From Trachythela sp. YZ-2020 (taxonomy: Eukaryota > Cnidaria > Anthozoa > Malacalcyonacea > Clavulariidae), in NCBI GenBank assembly GCA_016169945.1, contig JADLSH010000064.1, positions 110,001 to 174,000 on the forward strand: a stretch of DNA of 64,000 nucleotides, in the 5' to 3' direction. Of this stretch, positions 35,353 to 47,579 are shown piece by piece. The translations under genes were made by a program, and so were the position numbers. Position 1 is the first letter of the stretch, and each line of letters opens with the position of its first letter. The notes under the pieces are model-generated. The model saw only the letters and a program-made list of their open reading frames with translations, ran no database searches and was not told where the DNA came from.

Positions 35353-35572
35353 GTAAGTTGCTAAATTCTAGCGAATTGTGCATCCACTTGATTAGAAATA
35401 AGTCAATTTAAAAACTATTTGAAAGTAGAGTTGAGCCATACTACTTGAGCCATACTGGGAGACAAGATTCCAGAATGAAAATGTTTCAACTTACAACGTG
35501 ATGAAACGCAAGTTTAAGGTGTCTGCCTAAATTTACTCAAAGTATTTGCAGGAAATGTATATCCACGTGGAA

Positions 35573-35942
35573 TTAAGGCCCCGATTACACCATACCGGAT
35601 TGCATTGGAGCGAAGCGATTTTTATACCGGATTGGTCTGTTGTTTACATTACGCCACTGTAGTCCGGCGCGTGTCGCAGAGAAAAATCACTTCGCTTTGG
35701 AGGTGATATGAAAAGTAATCTGGTATGCGCTGAAGCAGTGTAAACATGGCAATCTTGGTACGATTTGGTACAAAATCCATATTTTGGCCAAAAAAATTTA
35801 TTTGTTTCCATAGAATTGGTAAAGAGGAGTAGCTTGATACGGACCCGAGCGGCATAGTGTAAACACACTTGTTTTTTCTCGTCTGGTATGAAATGTAATC
35901 CGGTATGGAAAGTAATCCGGTATAGTGTAGCTGCTGCCTAAG
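35573..35942. mobile_element. Larger relative of the GGCCCCG-ended MITE
   Basis: Left TTAAGGCCCCGATTACACCA, then TACCGGATT. Right AATCCGGTATAGTGTAGCTG...CCTAA. The arms are inverted but diverged; AATCCGGTAT occurs repeatedly near the right end (from about 35890). Confidence 0.6.
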
Positions 35943-36446
35943 ATGACTTCTGCAAGATATATCTTGCTTTGGCATGATTTTTCGCTTGATGTTTCGATTA
36001 GAATTTGTAGGACTTGTAATTTGTTGTAGACAACAGTATTTTGTAGTTTTTAGACGCGTCTCTGTAAGAGGGTATGTCTGTCCGTTGGTCGGTCGGTCTG
36101 TCTGTCCCCACTTTACCCTAATATATGAAGGAAAATTTGCGGTAATGTTTGTGGGGCCAAATTGGTGTAAGTGAAGCATGCCCAGTTATGTGAGCACGCG
36201 TCATTAGTATTTATTTAGTATTTGTTCTTGTAATATCGTAATGAATTATGTAATTAGTATAGCTCTGTCATAACCGGCAGTTGCTTTTGAATTTCCACCC
36301 AGTAAAATACTATTAATGCAATCTTTTGTCTGTTTATTTCTATTTCGCATATATTAAACACCAACTAGAGCTGTAACTAACGTGTTGCAGATATTATACT
36401 CCGACTTAAAAATTATTTCCAATGATTAGAGAACAAACTAATAGCA

Positions 36447-36660
36447 AAACCAAAAGATCCTCTTCTTATTAATCAGAATACTCTCGCTGTATATTCTATA
36501 CCATGTGGTGACTGTGAGAAAAAGTATCTGGGTCAGTCTAAGCGCCAGTTTGACACACGTTTAAAAGAACATCAAAAGGCTGTTTCAACTTTAAACCGAA
36601 GGGAAATCAGCTTTGTCAGCTTTGTTATTTGCTTCATATTTTGTGCGTTTATTGGTGAGT
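36447..36660 (+). mobile_element. Penelope-like GIY-YIG endonuclease fragment
   Basis: One open frame reads LAVYSIPCGDCEKKYLGQ and then RQFDTRLKEHQKAV. This matches the start of the GIY-YIG endonuclease of Penelope-like elements (Y...C..C...Y.GQ, then R...H). Upstream and downstream sequence is decayed. Same strand as the remnant at 25.9-26.9 kb. Confidence 0.65.
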
Positions 36661-39060
36661 AAGTGGATGTTGTCTTGCTATCGTAATATGCCATGTTTAC
36701 CCACTCTTTTACATACATAAGAAGTTAATCAAGTGTATTAATACCCATCAACCTAAACCTTCTACTATTAAGATGATATGTAACATTTGCTCCATGAGCA
36801 TGTATAATTCAATCCCTTGAGTGGATTTTTACCCACTCTTATTTGAATGTCATTATATTATTATCCTTATACTTCATTCGATTCTAAAAACGTGTTACCT
36901 CCAATGGTTTATGGTTATGCATAAGAGATTAATATGGGAAATACTGAATAGTTATTTTAGTGGTGAGTTAATGCTCGTTTGTTATCGCTTCTTTAATCAC
37001 TGAACTGCATGGTTTACCCACAATGGAAATTAAGACGTTCATAATTATACGTTTTATCTATCATGCTCGGTATACCTTCCCCTCTAAATCCCAAGGTGGT
37101 GCTTGGAGTACTTTTTATACGACTCTCTCGCATTACCGGGCGCAAGGGCCACCGAATTAGCGCAAGATATTTTGATCGGAAACATATTCCATAGGTAACC
37201 CTCCCAGGGTTAAGAGGTCCTACTTCTAACACTATGTCTCTTTGAAAATAAATCATTAAACCTTAACTGTTTTTTTTTCTTGTCTTTAAACTAATTCAGT
37301 TCAAATCGCACATATAAATGATTTTACGACTTTCAGAACTTCTAATATTTTTAAAATTTCGCTCATTCCACTCCTGATAATTCGCCATATTTTGAGATCA
37401 GTGGGAGGTCCACCAAAGACCATTGAACTAAATAGAACTGGAACGCTACTTCTATAGAGATCACCTATGATTACTTGAAGCCAATCAAAACACGCGTGTT
37501 CACGCCGCGCGATTCCCTCGCGAGACCACTGCAGGGGCGAATCACGCCGTTTTTTGGCGAGACGACAAATCATGCATTAACAGAATTCATTGGAATATAA
37601 AACGAAAATTTTCGTTTATTATATTGTTTTAAACTGCAATTTTGTTTGGGCCTCATTTTTTTTGCGTGGAAAGACTGGAGATGACCTTCAAGAATTTGGC
37701 TTCAAATTTCCGGTTGGAGGTAGCATTCCAGTCCTATTCAGTTCAATGCCAAAGACTGACCATAGTCACGCTCCCGCGATTGTTGATGCTCATTTAAATC
37801 GCCTTGCTCTTCTTTCCCCGGGTATAAATAGCAGTGTGGAATTAGTATACTCTCGACACTGGTTTTTTCCCTATGCGAGTGCCTCGGGGATTAAGTTAGT
37901 CTACTCAAGCTGGGGATTCCAGCGACATGTCTGGTAGCAATGCTTCATAATATAATTACACTTGTGTTACCTGTACTCCAGTCTTCCAGGTCAATGCTAG
38001 CGTTCCCATCCCGCCCTTACCACTCTGTATTGCACAATTTTGCATCTTCCTCTAACAGTGGCCGCCATACCATCCATACCTCAAAGGATTACGGGCAAGA
38101 CAAGTGTAAATAGAGTACTTATTGGCGTCCACGGATATAGGACTGTTGTTGTGAAGATCTTGCACGCACTGCCGCTCGAATAAAGTCACAAGGGAGGTTG
38201 ATATTGTATTTTTCCTTACCATAATGAAGTAGACATTTTCATCTGACAAAAATGGCCAATTTTTGAACACCTACCATGGCTGGGTAAATCGTTATAGGGT
38301 TTCTGTCCGCCTTGTGTTTATAGTTTGACCCGCTATTAGTGCTTGCTTTAATATTTCAAATGGCGTCAAAACAGGGCTTCCTTCTGACCATAGTTAAGAG
38401 ATGAAATGGTTAGGAAACTCGGCTTTCGCTTTGTTGTGTCTTTTTGTTTGCATTTGTGCACGATCACGGTTAATGAATTTATTGTATTTTTATGAGTCGA
38501 CCAATAAAAATGTTTGGGCTTAATCTCCAAACCGTATTTCTGAAATATTAATGAATGTAAGAGAAAATATATGTGCACGGTCAGGTACCGTTCAACATAA
38601 ATCTCATTCAATTGGTAGCTGCTTTGTAGTTTGACAAGTTTCCTACCATGTTATCTTTCTTGTTATGCAAATTTCAAAAATATGCAGTAAACATGGTTCA
38701 TGGGAATCCATCAAGAATTACAAAATATATAATATGGGTTTGATATATATTTTATGTTGAATACTCGCGAAATTTGATATACATTTTTAGATTTAGCTTA
38801 AGAATAATAACAGTCCCCTTGGCTGCATTCCATCTACTGACAGCGTACCTTGCCAGGTACTAGTAACTCGAGTTCTAGACGTGCTGGAACAACAAACTAT
38901 ACACCAAAATACTCCTCGTTGTTCAAGGATTCTAGCGAGATATAACCTGCCTTATAACTCTCGGTACTTCGCAAGATATAAGCGAAAACGGCACTTCGAT
39001 GAAATCCACAATAATGCAACGCAAAATTGCGGAATATTTAGCATGACATAATATTCAGCA
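36661..39060. other. Gene-poor stretch with weak inverted repeat
   Basis: No recognised gene. ACCATTGAACTAAATAGAAC (from 37420) is inverted at 37722-37750 (GTAGCATTCCAGTCCTATTC), suggesting an old MITE of about 350 bp (37405-37755). The rest is AT-rich. Confidence 0.4.
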
Positions 39061-39063
39061 ACT

Positions 39064-39128
39064 AGACTCTGTAGCTCAGTTGGTTAGAGCGTTACACTGG
39101 AATCGCAGGGTCACAGGTTCGATTTTTT
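39064..39128 (+). repeat. tRNA-derived SINE head, copy 1
   Basis: GTAGCTCAGTTGGTTAGAGC gives an intact D-arm and A box. CAGGTTCGATT gives the B box with a T at its last position. The anticodon stem (TTACA/CGCAG) is poorly paired, so a functional tRNA is unlikely. Confidence 0.55.
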
Positions 39129-39338
39129 CCCGGAGGGCCTAAGGTTGCATTTTTCGCAACTGCTCCTGGTTAGGTCTAAAAATGTATTAAAATTTTCGTT
39201 CGAATATTCCATCAACAAAACACGTACTATTAGTTCTATCGAACGAGATGTCGAGAAAAAATCTTTAAATTTACCCATACCTTCTACTGGCATTACTCCC
39301 ATCATGTATACACGAATTTGCGGTTAATGCGCAGCAAC

Positions 39339-39412
39339 TGGACTCTGTAGTTCAGTTGGTTAGAGTGTTGCACCGGAATCGCAGGGCCACAGGTTTGATT
39401 CCTGTCAAATAC
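39339..39412 (+). repeat. tRNA-derived SINE head, copy 2
   Basis: GTAGTTCAGTTGGTTAGAGT, then GCACCGGAATCGCAGGGCCA and CAGGTTTGATTCCTG. It shares the lead-in GCAACTGGACTCT with copy 1 275 bp upstream. A and B boxes are each one base off consensus. Confidence 0.55.
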
Positions 39413-39594
39413 TTCTGTAGGCATGTTTCCCCTCTTAGGCCGTATTCTGTGGCCCGAAAATATGCCTAGAAATTAAACTCCGCTGCCCCCAGTCGGGAAC
39501 TAAGTTATAAAAGCGTAATATAATAGTTTTTAACTTACCTTACAGAAATTTACTTGTTGTCATCTCTGTAGACCAGCATTTTTTTTCGCAATAG

Positions 39595-42500
39595 CGACCG
39601 AAACTATAGACGGAGGGAAACTGCGAGAAGCTGCAACAAAGAAAAATGATGAGCGGATTCTTCTTCACATTTTAAACAAGGACTGTGTTGCTGAAGAGGT
39701 AAAGTACCATAAACGCTGTTACAAGCGCTACGTATCTCCCGTAGAGCACATGAATGTAACGGAGGAAGGATTTGAAGAACCGATAGATAGCAAGCCTTTT
39801 GATTCTTTTTGTGTTTATGTGAAGAAAAACATCATCGACGACGACAACATCTTTTACATGAATAAACTAAAGAATGAATTTGTAAAGATTGTTAAAGATT
39901 TGGAAAATAAAGACGCATCAAACTACCGAACATTTCGTTTAAAAGCAAGACTGCAAGAAAGATTCCCGCAACTCGTTTTCCATACGCCAAAGGTCAGGAA
40001 CAGAAGTGAGATTGTTTACGCAGAAGACCTAAGTCGTGGAAATGTAGCAGAGATGATGTTGACTACGGAGGAGCAAAGCGATTTGGATGAGACGGAAGAT
40101 GAAGAAATGCGTGAATTCAATCAAGATACCCTAAGGAAAAATGACAAGATGGTTCAAAACTTAAAGGAACTATATTTATCTGCGCTTACATTGAAAGAGA
40201 ATATTCGTCGGCATCAAGAATCATGGTATGATAATTGGCCTCCTTTAGCATCTGACATAACCGGCGAAAGTGTAAAGAAAACTGTGTCTCCTCTTTTATT
40301 TAATTTTTCTGCTTGGTTGCTTGGCTACTCGGATGATCCAGAGGAGTCAGAATATGTTTATCTAGACGAGAAACCAGCCGTTAAGGTGTTTTCAATCTGC
40401 CAAGAAATTGTATATGATAACAGTAGAGGAAAGACACAAACGGCAAAGTCCCTATCATTGGCTATATTTGTCAGACAAATATCAGGTTGTTCTGGCCTTA
40501 TTGATATCTTCAATAGTCTTGGACATTGTGCGTCCTTATCCACCACAATGTCTTACGTCACGGCAATCGCACAATTGAATATCAATACAGCAATTTTGAT
40601 TCCAAAAGAATTCGTTGCAAATGAGGCTGTCAACATAGTTTACAACAATATTGATTTTGGGGAGGAGATCAATAAACAGACACATGTGACTAACGGTATT
40701 GTTACTCAGAGGATCATGTCAGAAAAGCAGGTTTATCCAGAACAGACTGTAACGATAAAAAAATGCCAGCGGACGGTGAAAGTACCCGGTTCAGACGTCG
40801 TGCCTTTCAGTCTCGGAGTTAAAAAGACGCCAAAGTTTCATAATTCAGGACTAGTTACTAATACAACTGCTTGTGAAACGGCCCAAAAACTTGATTTGGC
40901 TTATGTGTTGATTAAAAGTTTGCCATCAGATGACTATATCGTTCCAGGATGGACTGGCTTTAACACAATACTGTGTGAAGATGTTATCCTCCCTGTTTCA
41001 AGGATTGGTTATCTTCCCGTTATCGACGCATCGCCAACAGAATTTTCAACGATTCATGCTATTCTGAAAAGATGCACGAAAATAGCCGAAAAATTGCAGA
41101 GACGATTTGCAACACTTGTATTCGATGAAGCTATATATTCTAAAGTACAGCAGGTCAGGTGGAAAAATGACATTTTCTACAATCGTTTTATTGTGCGGTT
41201 TGGGGAATTTCATGTGATAATGTCATTTTTGTCTTCGATTGCCAGAATTTTTCAAGACGGAGGATTAAAGGTATGTCATACTTAATCGTGATGATAAGTA
41301 CCATGAAAAATTTCTAAGACTAAGTCGTTTATTTATCATTCTTAAAATAGACATCTATACGGAAGAAAATAAGTCGCGACTTAACTAAGACGCGTCTTAT
41401 ATAAGACGTGAACACCTTCGTATAAATGGTCAGTTTTCAATAAGTCGCGGCCTATTTTGGACAAGCGGCAACCCCTGTTCTCATTTTAGTCGCGGCTTAC
41501 TTTGCTTACGAACAAATTGTACCATTTATATGAAGGTGTTCACGTCTTATATAAGACATGTCTTAATTAAGACTCAACTTATTTCCTACCGTATAAATGG
41601 CTCTATTAATGCATGGCAGTTCTCTGAAAAGGTTTATAGGAATTCCCAGACCTTCTTCATTAAATTAATTTGTAATTTTTCTTAGGACGTGCTGATCGAG
41701 TCTGGTCTTGTAAGCGAGGGATCAATTACAGGTGTTTTATCTGGTAAACACTATAACAAGTCCATAATGAATCACAAAATGATCTATGAAGCGTTACAAC
41801 ATCTGCGATTCGAAGCATTTATGGAAACATTGGACGATAAATCTAGAGAGTATATCCAATTAATTGTTCAGGCGGCGGGGAACACCTTCTTTGAAGATAA
41901 ACTGAACGACTTCATTGAAAATATTTGAAAGTGAACAGTTTGCTGATTTAATAGATCGTTACGATACCTTCATCGCAGAATCTTCAGCAACGTCGACGAC
42001 TTTGCTTATCGGACCATGTATATCAGAATGGAAAGTAAAACGATTAAGTTACGGTTAAGGCATAAAAAAACAAATCGACCGATCAGGCATTACTCGGTGT
42101 TCCCTTTAAATTTTTAAGTCTAACATTTTCTCGTTTTGTTTTTCAAGGCATCCTATTAATGTTCATTCGAGCCACCAGACAGGTTGATTGGGAACTTCAT
42201 TTGTCTGCATTTCGGTCGATGATTCCCTGCTTTTTCGCGTGTGACAGAGTGAATTATGCAAGATATGGTTCAGCGTATTGGCTAGAGATGACGTCCTTAG
42301 AGAAGACTCATCCAGATATATCAACGTACCAAGGAGATTACATTTATATGGCCGAGACAAATTGAGATCGCGATTTTTAAAAGCTTCCAATTTTGTAAAT
42401 TAATAAACTAAGACATGCCCTTTCTGCTTGATTAAAAGGTATTCTGCCAAAGTTGTCTTCTAACTTTTCTGTCCAGCGACAAAGTGATCATGGTTTTTCA

Positions 42501-44682
42501 GCAGTGGCTTGCGACCAAACAATAGAGCAAACGGTTAGTCGAGATTCAAAAACGAAGGGTGGTTTGACTGGCTTTTCAATGACTCGAGCGTCTGTCCATA
42601 GATGGTTGCTGTCACAGACAGAAAGAGCCGCAATATTCCACGGTAATGTTTATTCTATTTTTTACTCTAAGTTTCATTCCTTTATTTAAATAATTCCGAT
42701 CCCTATGTGGCTATCGTTATCAAACATTCTTTCTTTCAAGGCGGAGGAAAGATCTCGATAGGACCAAGAGTGAAAGGCACGAGAAGTCTGTAAATGATGG
42801 TAAATTCACCATCTCAAATATGACAAATACTTTCATTGGCGAACAGACCGGTCTTGTTAATATTTCAAATGGCGTGGAATTCGATGCTTCAACTGCGGAC
42901 GGAATCCTCAATGCTGAAGAACGTGGAGAACATAAGTTTTCTGAAATTTGTCAAGGGAATCTTTTTACCGATGATCCAGACATCTTCAGTTCGATTCAAA
43001 ATAACAAACTTAAAAAATTTTTGTCTGACAATGTAAAGATAAAAAACTGCAAAGGCCAGCTGATTGCTCTGAAGACAGATCGAAACCTTTTTGCCCAGCT
43101 ACTTGTTATGTCTAAATCGCAGGAATTGGACTTGAACGAATTACTCTCTTACAGTCTAAGCGATTACCCGCTTTCCCTTGCTACGGTTACTGGAGGGCTG
43201 GTGAAGACGGCGAAGTGCAAGATGTTCCAAATTTTGAAAAGTATGTTTGAAGATCCAGTTGTGAACTTCGAAAACATTGACGAACGTAATGCACTTATTG
43301 TTGACGCCTTTGCGATCTTGCATGCGTTGAAAGGAAGTTGGAAAACATTTAGTGACTTTGCAGACGAGACCTTTGCTTTGTTAATAAAGATAGCCTGTCA
43401 ATCGAAAGCAGTCAGACTGGATTTCGTTGCAGACAGGTATCCAGGAATTAGTATAAAGAATGCTGAAAGATGAAGAAGAGCTGCTCAAGGAGTGCAAAGA
43501 GTTCGTATCCTGAACAAAAATCAGAATGTTCCAAAGCAGTGGAGAAAGTACATGACCTCCGGGGAGAACAAAGAATCGTTAATGGTTTTCTTATGCGAGT
43601 ACTGGTGTACATATGAAACTTCTAAACTCAATAACTTAGAGTGCCTGTATATCACTTCAAAAGACAAATGCTATTTATTAGTCCCTGGTCCCTCTCCAAA
43701 TGCTGTTCTACTACATCAAGAAGTACGGTAACTAGAGAGTGACCACGAAGAAGCTGACACGCGCTTATTGCTACATTCTCAACACGCATCATTCAGTCAC
43801 GACCGCATCATTGTTAAATGTTCGGACACGGATGTATTTGTGCTCTGTATCGCTAATCAGAAAAACATTGGAAAGCCGTTGTTTTTGATGACCGACACTG
43901 GCAACAAAGTTTGCATCATAGATATCTCAGCTATCTCGCATTCACTCGGAGAAGGCTTATGCAAATACTTGCCAGGATTTCATGTTTTCTCGGGTAAATA
44001 TTTTTTAAACTTTACGTATGCTGCATACACCAGTTTCATTGATAAAGTTTCGTCTACTTTTTATAGGATGTGATTCTACGAGCACCTTTCTTGGAAAAGG
44101 AAAAGCTAAGCATTGGAAAATAGAGGAAGACTACCCAGAATTTCGTTTCCAGTATCAGAAGATCTCGTCAATTCACTGAATAAATTCGTCTGCTTGCTTT
44201 ATGGTAACATGATTTCAACGAGTGTTGATGATTGCAGGTACAGACTTTTTATATCCGGAAAGTATGCCGGCGATGCTCTTGCCCCAAATTCGGATAGCCT
44301 GCTGAAGCACTTCGAAAGGAAGAATATTCAAGCAGCTTCCTGGTTTCAGTCCTTGACACGCCAACAAAATCTTCCATCTGCAGTGGATAACGGCTGGAAA
44401 TTGATCGGTGGGCAATTAGAAATTGAATGGATGACTCGCCCCACTGCTCCTGATATACTTCTTAATTGTATCCATTATACTTGTAAGACTGGTTTCAAAA
44501 CGATGCGTGGTTCTTGCGTTAAGTCTGGACTTAAATGTAATGAATAGTGTGGCTGCATAAGCTGTCAAAATAGTCCGCAAGAAGATGACGAAGATGACGA
44601 GTTAAATTTCGATGGATTATCCGCTTCTACAAGTTATTTCGATAACGAACAAGAAAGCGATGATGAGTTTTACATGGACTGA
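39595..44682 (+). pseudogene. Element C: XPG/FEN-like nuclease-family protein of a cnidarian repeat, multi-exon pseudogene
   Basis: Exon starts at 39595 (after AATAG) and reads GGKLREAATKKNDE, KYHKRCYKRYVSP and an acidic helical region up to GGLK at donor 41270|GTATGT. Further exons: 41686- (VLIESGLVSEGSITGVLSGK), 42149- (GILLMFIRATRQVDWELHLS, DRVNYARYGSAYWLEM), 42439-42643 (DQTIEQTVSRDSKTKGGL), about 42737-44002, and 44067-44682. The fifth exon holds VTGGLVKTAKCKMF, RLDFVADRYPGISIKNAER, then HDRIIVKCSDTDVFVLCI and PGFHVFSG joined in phase to GCDSTSTFLGKGKA. Asp-rich SDTD plus the GCDSTS turn resembles XPG/FEN nucleases. The tail is acidic (DDEDDELNFDG) after Cys motifs. Lesions: in-frame TGA 43471-43473, TAA 43729-43731 and TAG 44545-44547, a frameshift near 44150, another near 41930. 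I recall the family as very common in cnidarian genomes and perhaps linked to XPG-bearing transposons. No flanking TIR was found. Confidence 0.7.
41350..41603. mobile_element. Intronic MITE in Element C gene (254 bp)
   Basis: Arms ATCTATACGGAAGAAAATAA, then GTCTTATATAAGACGTGAAC and CCTTCGTATAAATGG, are inverted at the right (CCATTTATATGAAGG, GTTCACGTCTTATATAAGAC, TTATTTCCTACCGTATAAAT). Arm length is about 80 bp with high identity. Confidence 0.85.
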
Positions 44683-44689
44683 TCCAGTA

Positions 44690-46465
44690 ATAATCCATTC
44701 ATGTACAGAGTCTGTAGGAAGTCACTTCGTTAAACATTTTTTTGAAGAGTACCTGGTCCTTGTGCACCATGCAAGTTTCTAGAGCGAAAGCAGAATTTAC
44801 AATGCAGAGTTTTAAGAGAATAATACGCCGTGTTATAACCCCCAAATAAAACAAAATTGCATAAAATCTTTCTTGCAAGTAACACAGGATACGTAATGCA
44901 ACTGTAAAAGAAAGTCAATTGTAATCTCAAAAATTAAAGGGTAGTGAGTTCATTATTCAGTTGCTTGTAACTGTATTTTCAGTAACGAATGTTTTGAAAA
45001 TCAGTTGACTCAAATTTGCGCGAATTTCCCCGAGTACATGCATTCTTTGAAGTCTTAGCCTCATTAACTATCGTTTTGAAGACGTCAGGAGTGGGGTTAG
45101 CCTTCGAAAATTACTTTTAAGTTACTGAGTAACAATCAAAAGTTGTTTAACATGTTTTTATTCAATTCTAAATTTGAAATAGCAACCAAAACTCGAGTTT
45201 CGGGCTCATAATGATCACTGGCTGTCATGATAAAAAACTAGCGTGACCCCAATTGTGACTAACATGCATATCCTCAATAATCCAAGATGGTGGACAGCTC
45301 ATTGCTTTCAGTCAAAATATTTCAAGAACCAAGCAAGATATGAAAAATCAGTAACAAAATTTTACAAATAATTTTAAACGTTCTTTCAAATGAGACAACA
45401 AAATTTTTTGTTGCCAATGTCCTTTAAAAACATTTTTTACAAATTGGAAATTTGATGATGTATCTGTCAAATCCAAGAGTGTCCATTCCCCCCCCTCCTA
45501 ATGCTAGAGGGGGGGATAAAAAACAGGTGAAAATGGGGCCGCAAGTGGAAATTTTCCCACCCTGGGGAACCTTCTTACATCTCCACTCAAGAGAGGTGGT
45601 AAATTAATGTAAAGTGCCTCACAGTGAGTGGGAGGGGATGATTATGGTGCATTAGGTGCCAAGTCACTGTAGAGTAGACCTTATTAGTATAGTTTCGGCA
45701 GTTCACTTATTTCTATTATATTCATTATATGTATGCTGCAGAAAATGAAAATGAAGATGTGACTATGATATACTGAAGATAATACTGACTGTGCACCTGT
45801 AAGTGAGTTTTCAGGTATCCTCTACAACAGTATTTAGTAATTTATACATTACATCGGTACTTGTATGTGAAAAATATTCCATGCAGCAACATTATCCAGT
45901 GCATAAATGCTCTCTTTAATCCTTTATATATATATTATTCAACTTCTTAGAACTGATCAAATGAAAACCTAATTCAAATTCCATGCACATTAATTGGACA
46001 ACTGATTAGTTGTAGTATTATTTAATTCCTTGAAATTTTATTAAGGTGCATTCCAGCTCAATTGGTTAAATTATGGATGTAAACTCTATGATACAGTATA
46101 CAGTTATCTCACATGATTATGTCAATGTATTTGGTTTTTGCCTTAGATATTCAAAGTTGATGTTAAAAATATATTTATAGGATTCTCATGAAGTAAACCA
46201 CGAGTTTAACAATTAATCTGACCAAGACCAGAAACTGGTGAGCATTTTTCCTTTTCACTTATTGAAATATACTTAATTCTAGCTCTTAAATATCCGTTGT
46301 TTGGCATTTGTAGCATTTAAACACTGATTAAGTATATTTAAACACTAGGTTTCATTTCAAAGAGGTTAATATGCTTAATCAACCAAATACAGAGGTTAGT
46401 ATAGTGTTTCCTAAAAATATTATTATTGTGCAGATTGTGTAACGGTAAATATACTGTAGCTTTTA
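44690..46465. other. Gene-free AT-rich stretch
   Basis: No recognised gene. A short C/G palindromic pair occurs near 45490-45520 (CCCCCCCCTCCTAATGCTAG, then AGGGGGGG). Otherwise AT-rich. Confidence 0.45.
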
Positions 46466-46568
46466 TTAACCCATTGACTGGCAGTACCATACCACTGATG
46501 TCTGGCGTTAGACAAAGTAAAATGCAAAAGTAGGGCGCATCTGGGCACATTGCCAGCTAATGGGTTAA
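46466..46568 (+). repeat. ~105-bp MITE family, best-preserved copy
   Basis: TTAACCCATTGACTGGCAGT to ATTGCCAGCTAATGGGTTAA, with core TGATGTCTGGCGTTAGACA, then AAGTAAAATGCAAAAGTAGG. The ends form about 20 bp of imperfect inverted repeat. At least eight related copies lie in the window. Confidence 0.85.
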
Positions 46569-46888
46569 TTAATTATTGTGCTGCTGGCAATTAAAAAAAT
46601 GGTCACAGTACAGGCAGTGGTTGTTACACCTATAAGTATCATGTGGTGCCTATTAACGTCTGTCATTAAGTTCCCTTTCTGATTCTATACATTTGTCTGT
46701 ATAGATAAGGTATACCTTGGACCATTGTTCGCTCAAACAAAGCTTCAGTACCTTACCAATAAAACTAACAACATGCATGCTGTCATGCTTGCATGTTGTG
46801 GGTACGAATAGGTTTGCTTATTTTTCATTTTTCATTCATGTATGCTACAATAAGTAGTCACAGGGCCCCTAGATAGATAAGTGTATTC

Positions 46889-47153
46889 ACCTATTAACTG
46901 GCATTGCACCCAGATGAGCCTATTTCAGTATTTTACTCCGTCTAACACCAGACGATTTTACTTGTCAGTGGTACTGCTAGTCAGTAGCGTAGCCAGCCCG
47001 CCCATTTAGTCCGGCTATGCAAATTTGTTCGTGTTCATTGACGGTGAAAACAATCAATTTCTAAAGAAATGAATAACGATAATGATTTGAAATTTGCATA
47101 GCGGGACCAAATCGGCAGGCTGGCTACGCCACTGCTGCCAGTTAATGGGTTAA
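46889..47153 (-). repeat. ~105-bp MITE copy split by another MITE
   Basis: 46889-46982 carries the inverted family body (CCTATTAACTGGCATTGC...ACACCAGACGATTTTACTTG). The missing end (CAGTTAATGGGTTAA) resumes at 47138 after the inserted 46983-47137 MITE. Confidence 0.85.
46983..47137. mobile_element. GCGTAGCCAGCC-ended MITE, nested copy
   Basis: AGTAGCGTAGCCAGCCCGCC to GGCTGGCTACGCCACTGCTG, the same family as 32023-32181, inserted into a ~105-bp MITE. Confidence 0.85.
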
Positions 47154-47431
47154 GTCGTTTTCTCAATGCATGTTTTTGAACAGATCTATAGTGCGTATTG
47201 TACAATTTGGATTAATCCCATAATTGAGTGCAGTGATCAATTATTAATCTCAAATATTTTGCTATTTTATTTGTTGCAGAAAAAACAATTACCGCATGTT
47301 CACTATTCGCAGCTGCTTGTTAATTTTGAATATGTAACAGAATTAGAAAATTGCACATCATATGCTGTATGTGACTATGATGTAGAAAGGAGACATATTA
47401 AGGTAAAGCATATGTATATAGCTGTAAGTAA

Positions 47432-47575
47432 TATATCATACACGAGAAGGAGTTTATTATAGTGATTTGAAACACCGAAAAGTGTGTTGAAAAACAAGGC
47501 GCTAGCCGAGTTTTTTAACATACTTAGAGGTGTTTTTAAATCACTATAATAAACTACTTCGAGTGTATGATATAG
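47432..47575. repeat. Hairpin MITE (~145 bp)
   Basis: ATATCATACACGAGAAGGAG, then TTTATTATAGTGATTTGAAA pairs with TTAAATCACTATAATAAACT, then ACTTCGAGTGTATGATAT. The loop is about 25 bp around GGCGCTAGCC. A near-complete fold-back. Confidence 0.8.
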
Positions 47576-47579
47576 CTTC

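Noticed and set aside
35649..36179. 176-codon minus-strand frame
   Set aside because: Covers the right half of a MITE and TC-rich repeat sequence (GGTCGGTCTGTCTGTC); unlikely to be a gene.
43471..44547. Stop-codon readthrough or recoding in the Element C gene
   Set aside because: All three stop types occur once each together with frameshifts, which fits pseudogene decay better than recoding.
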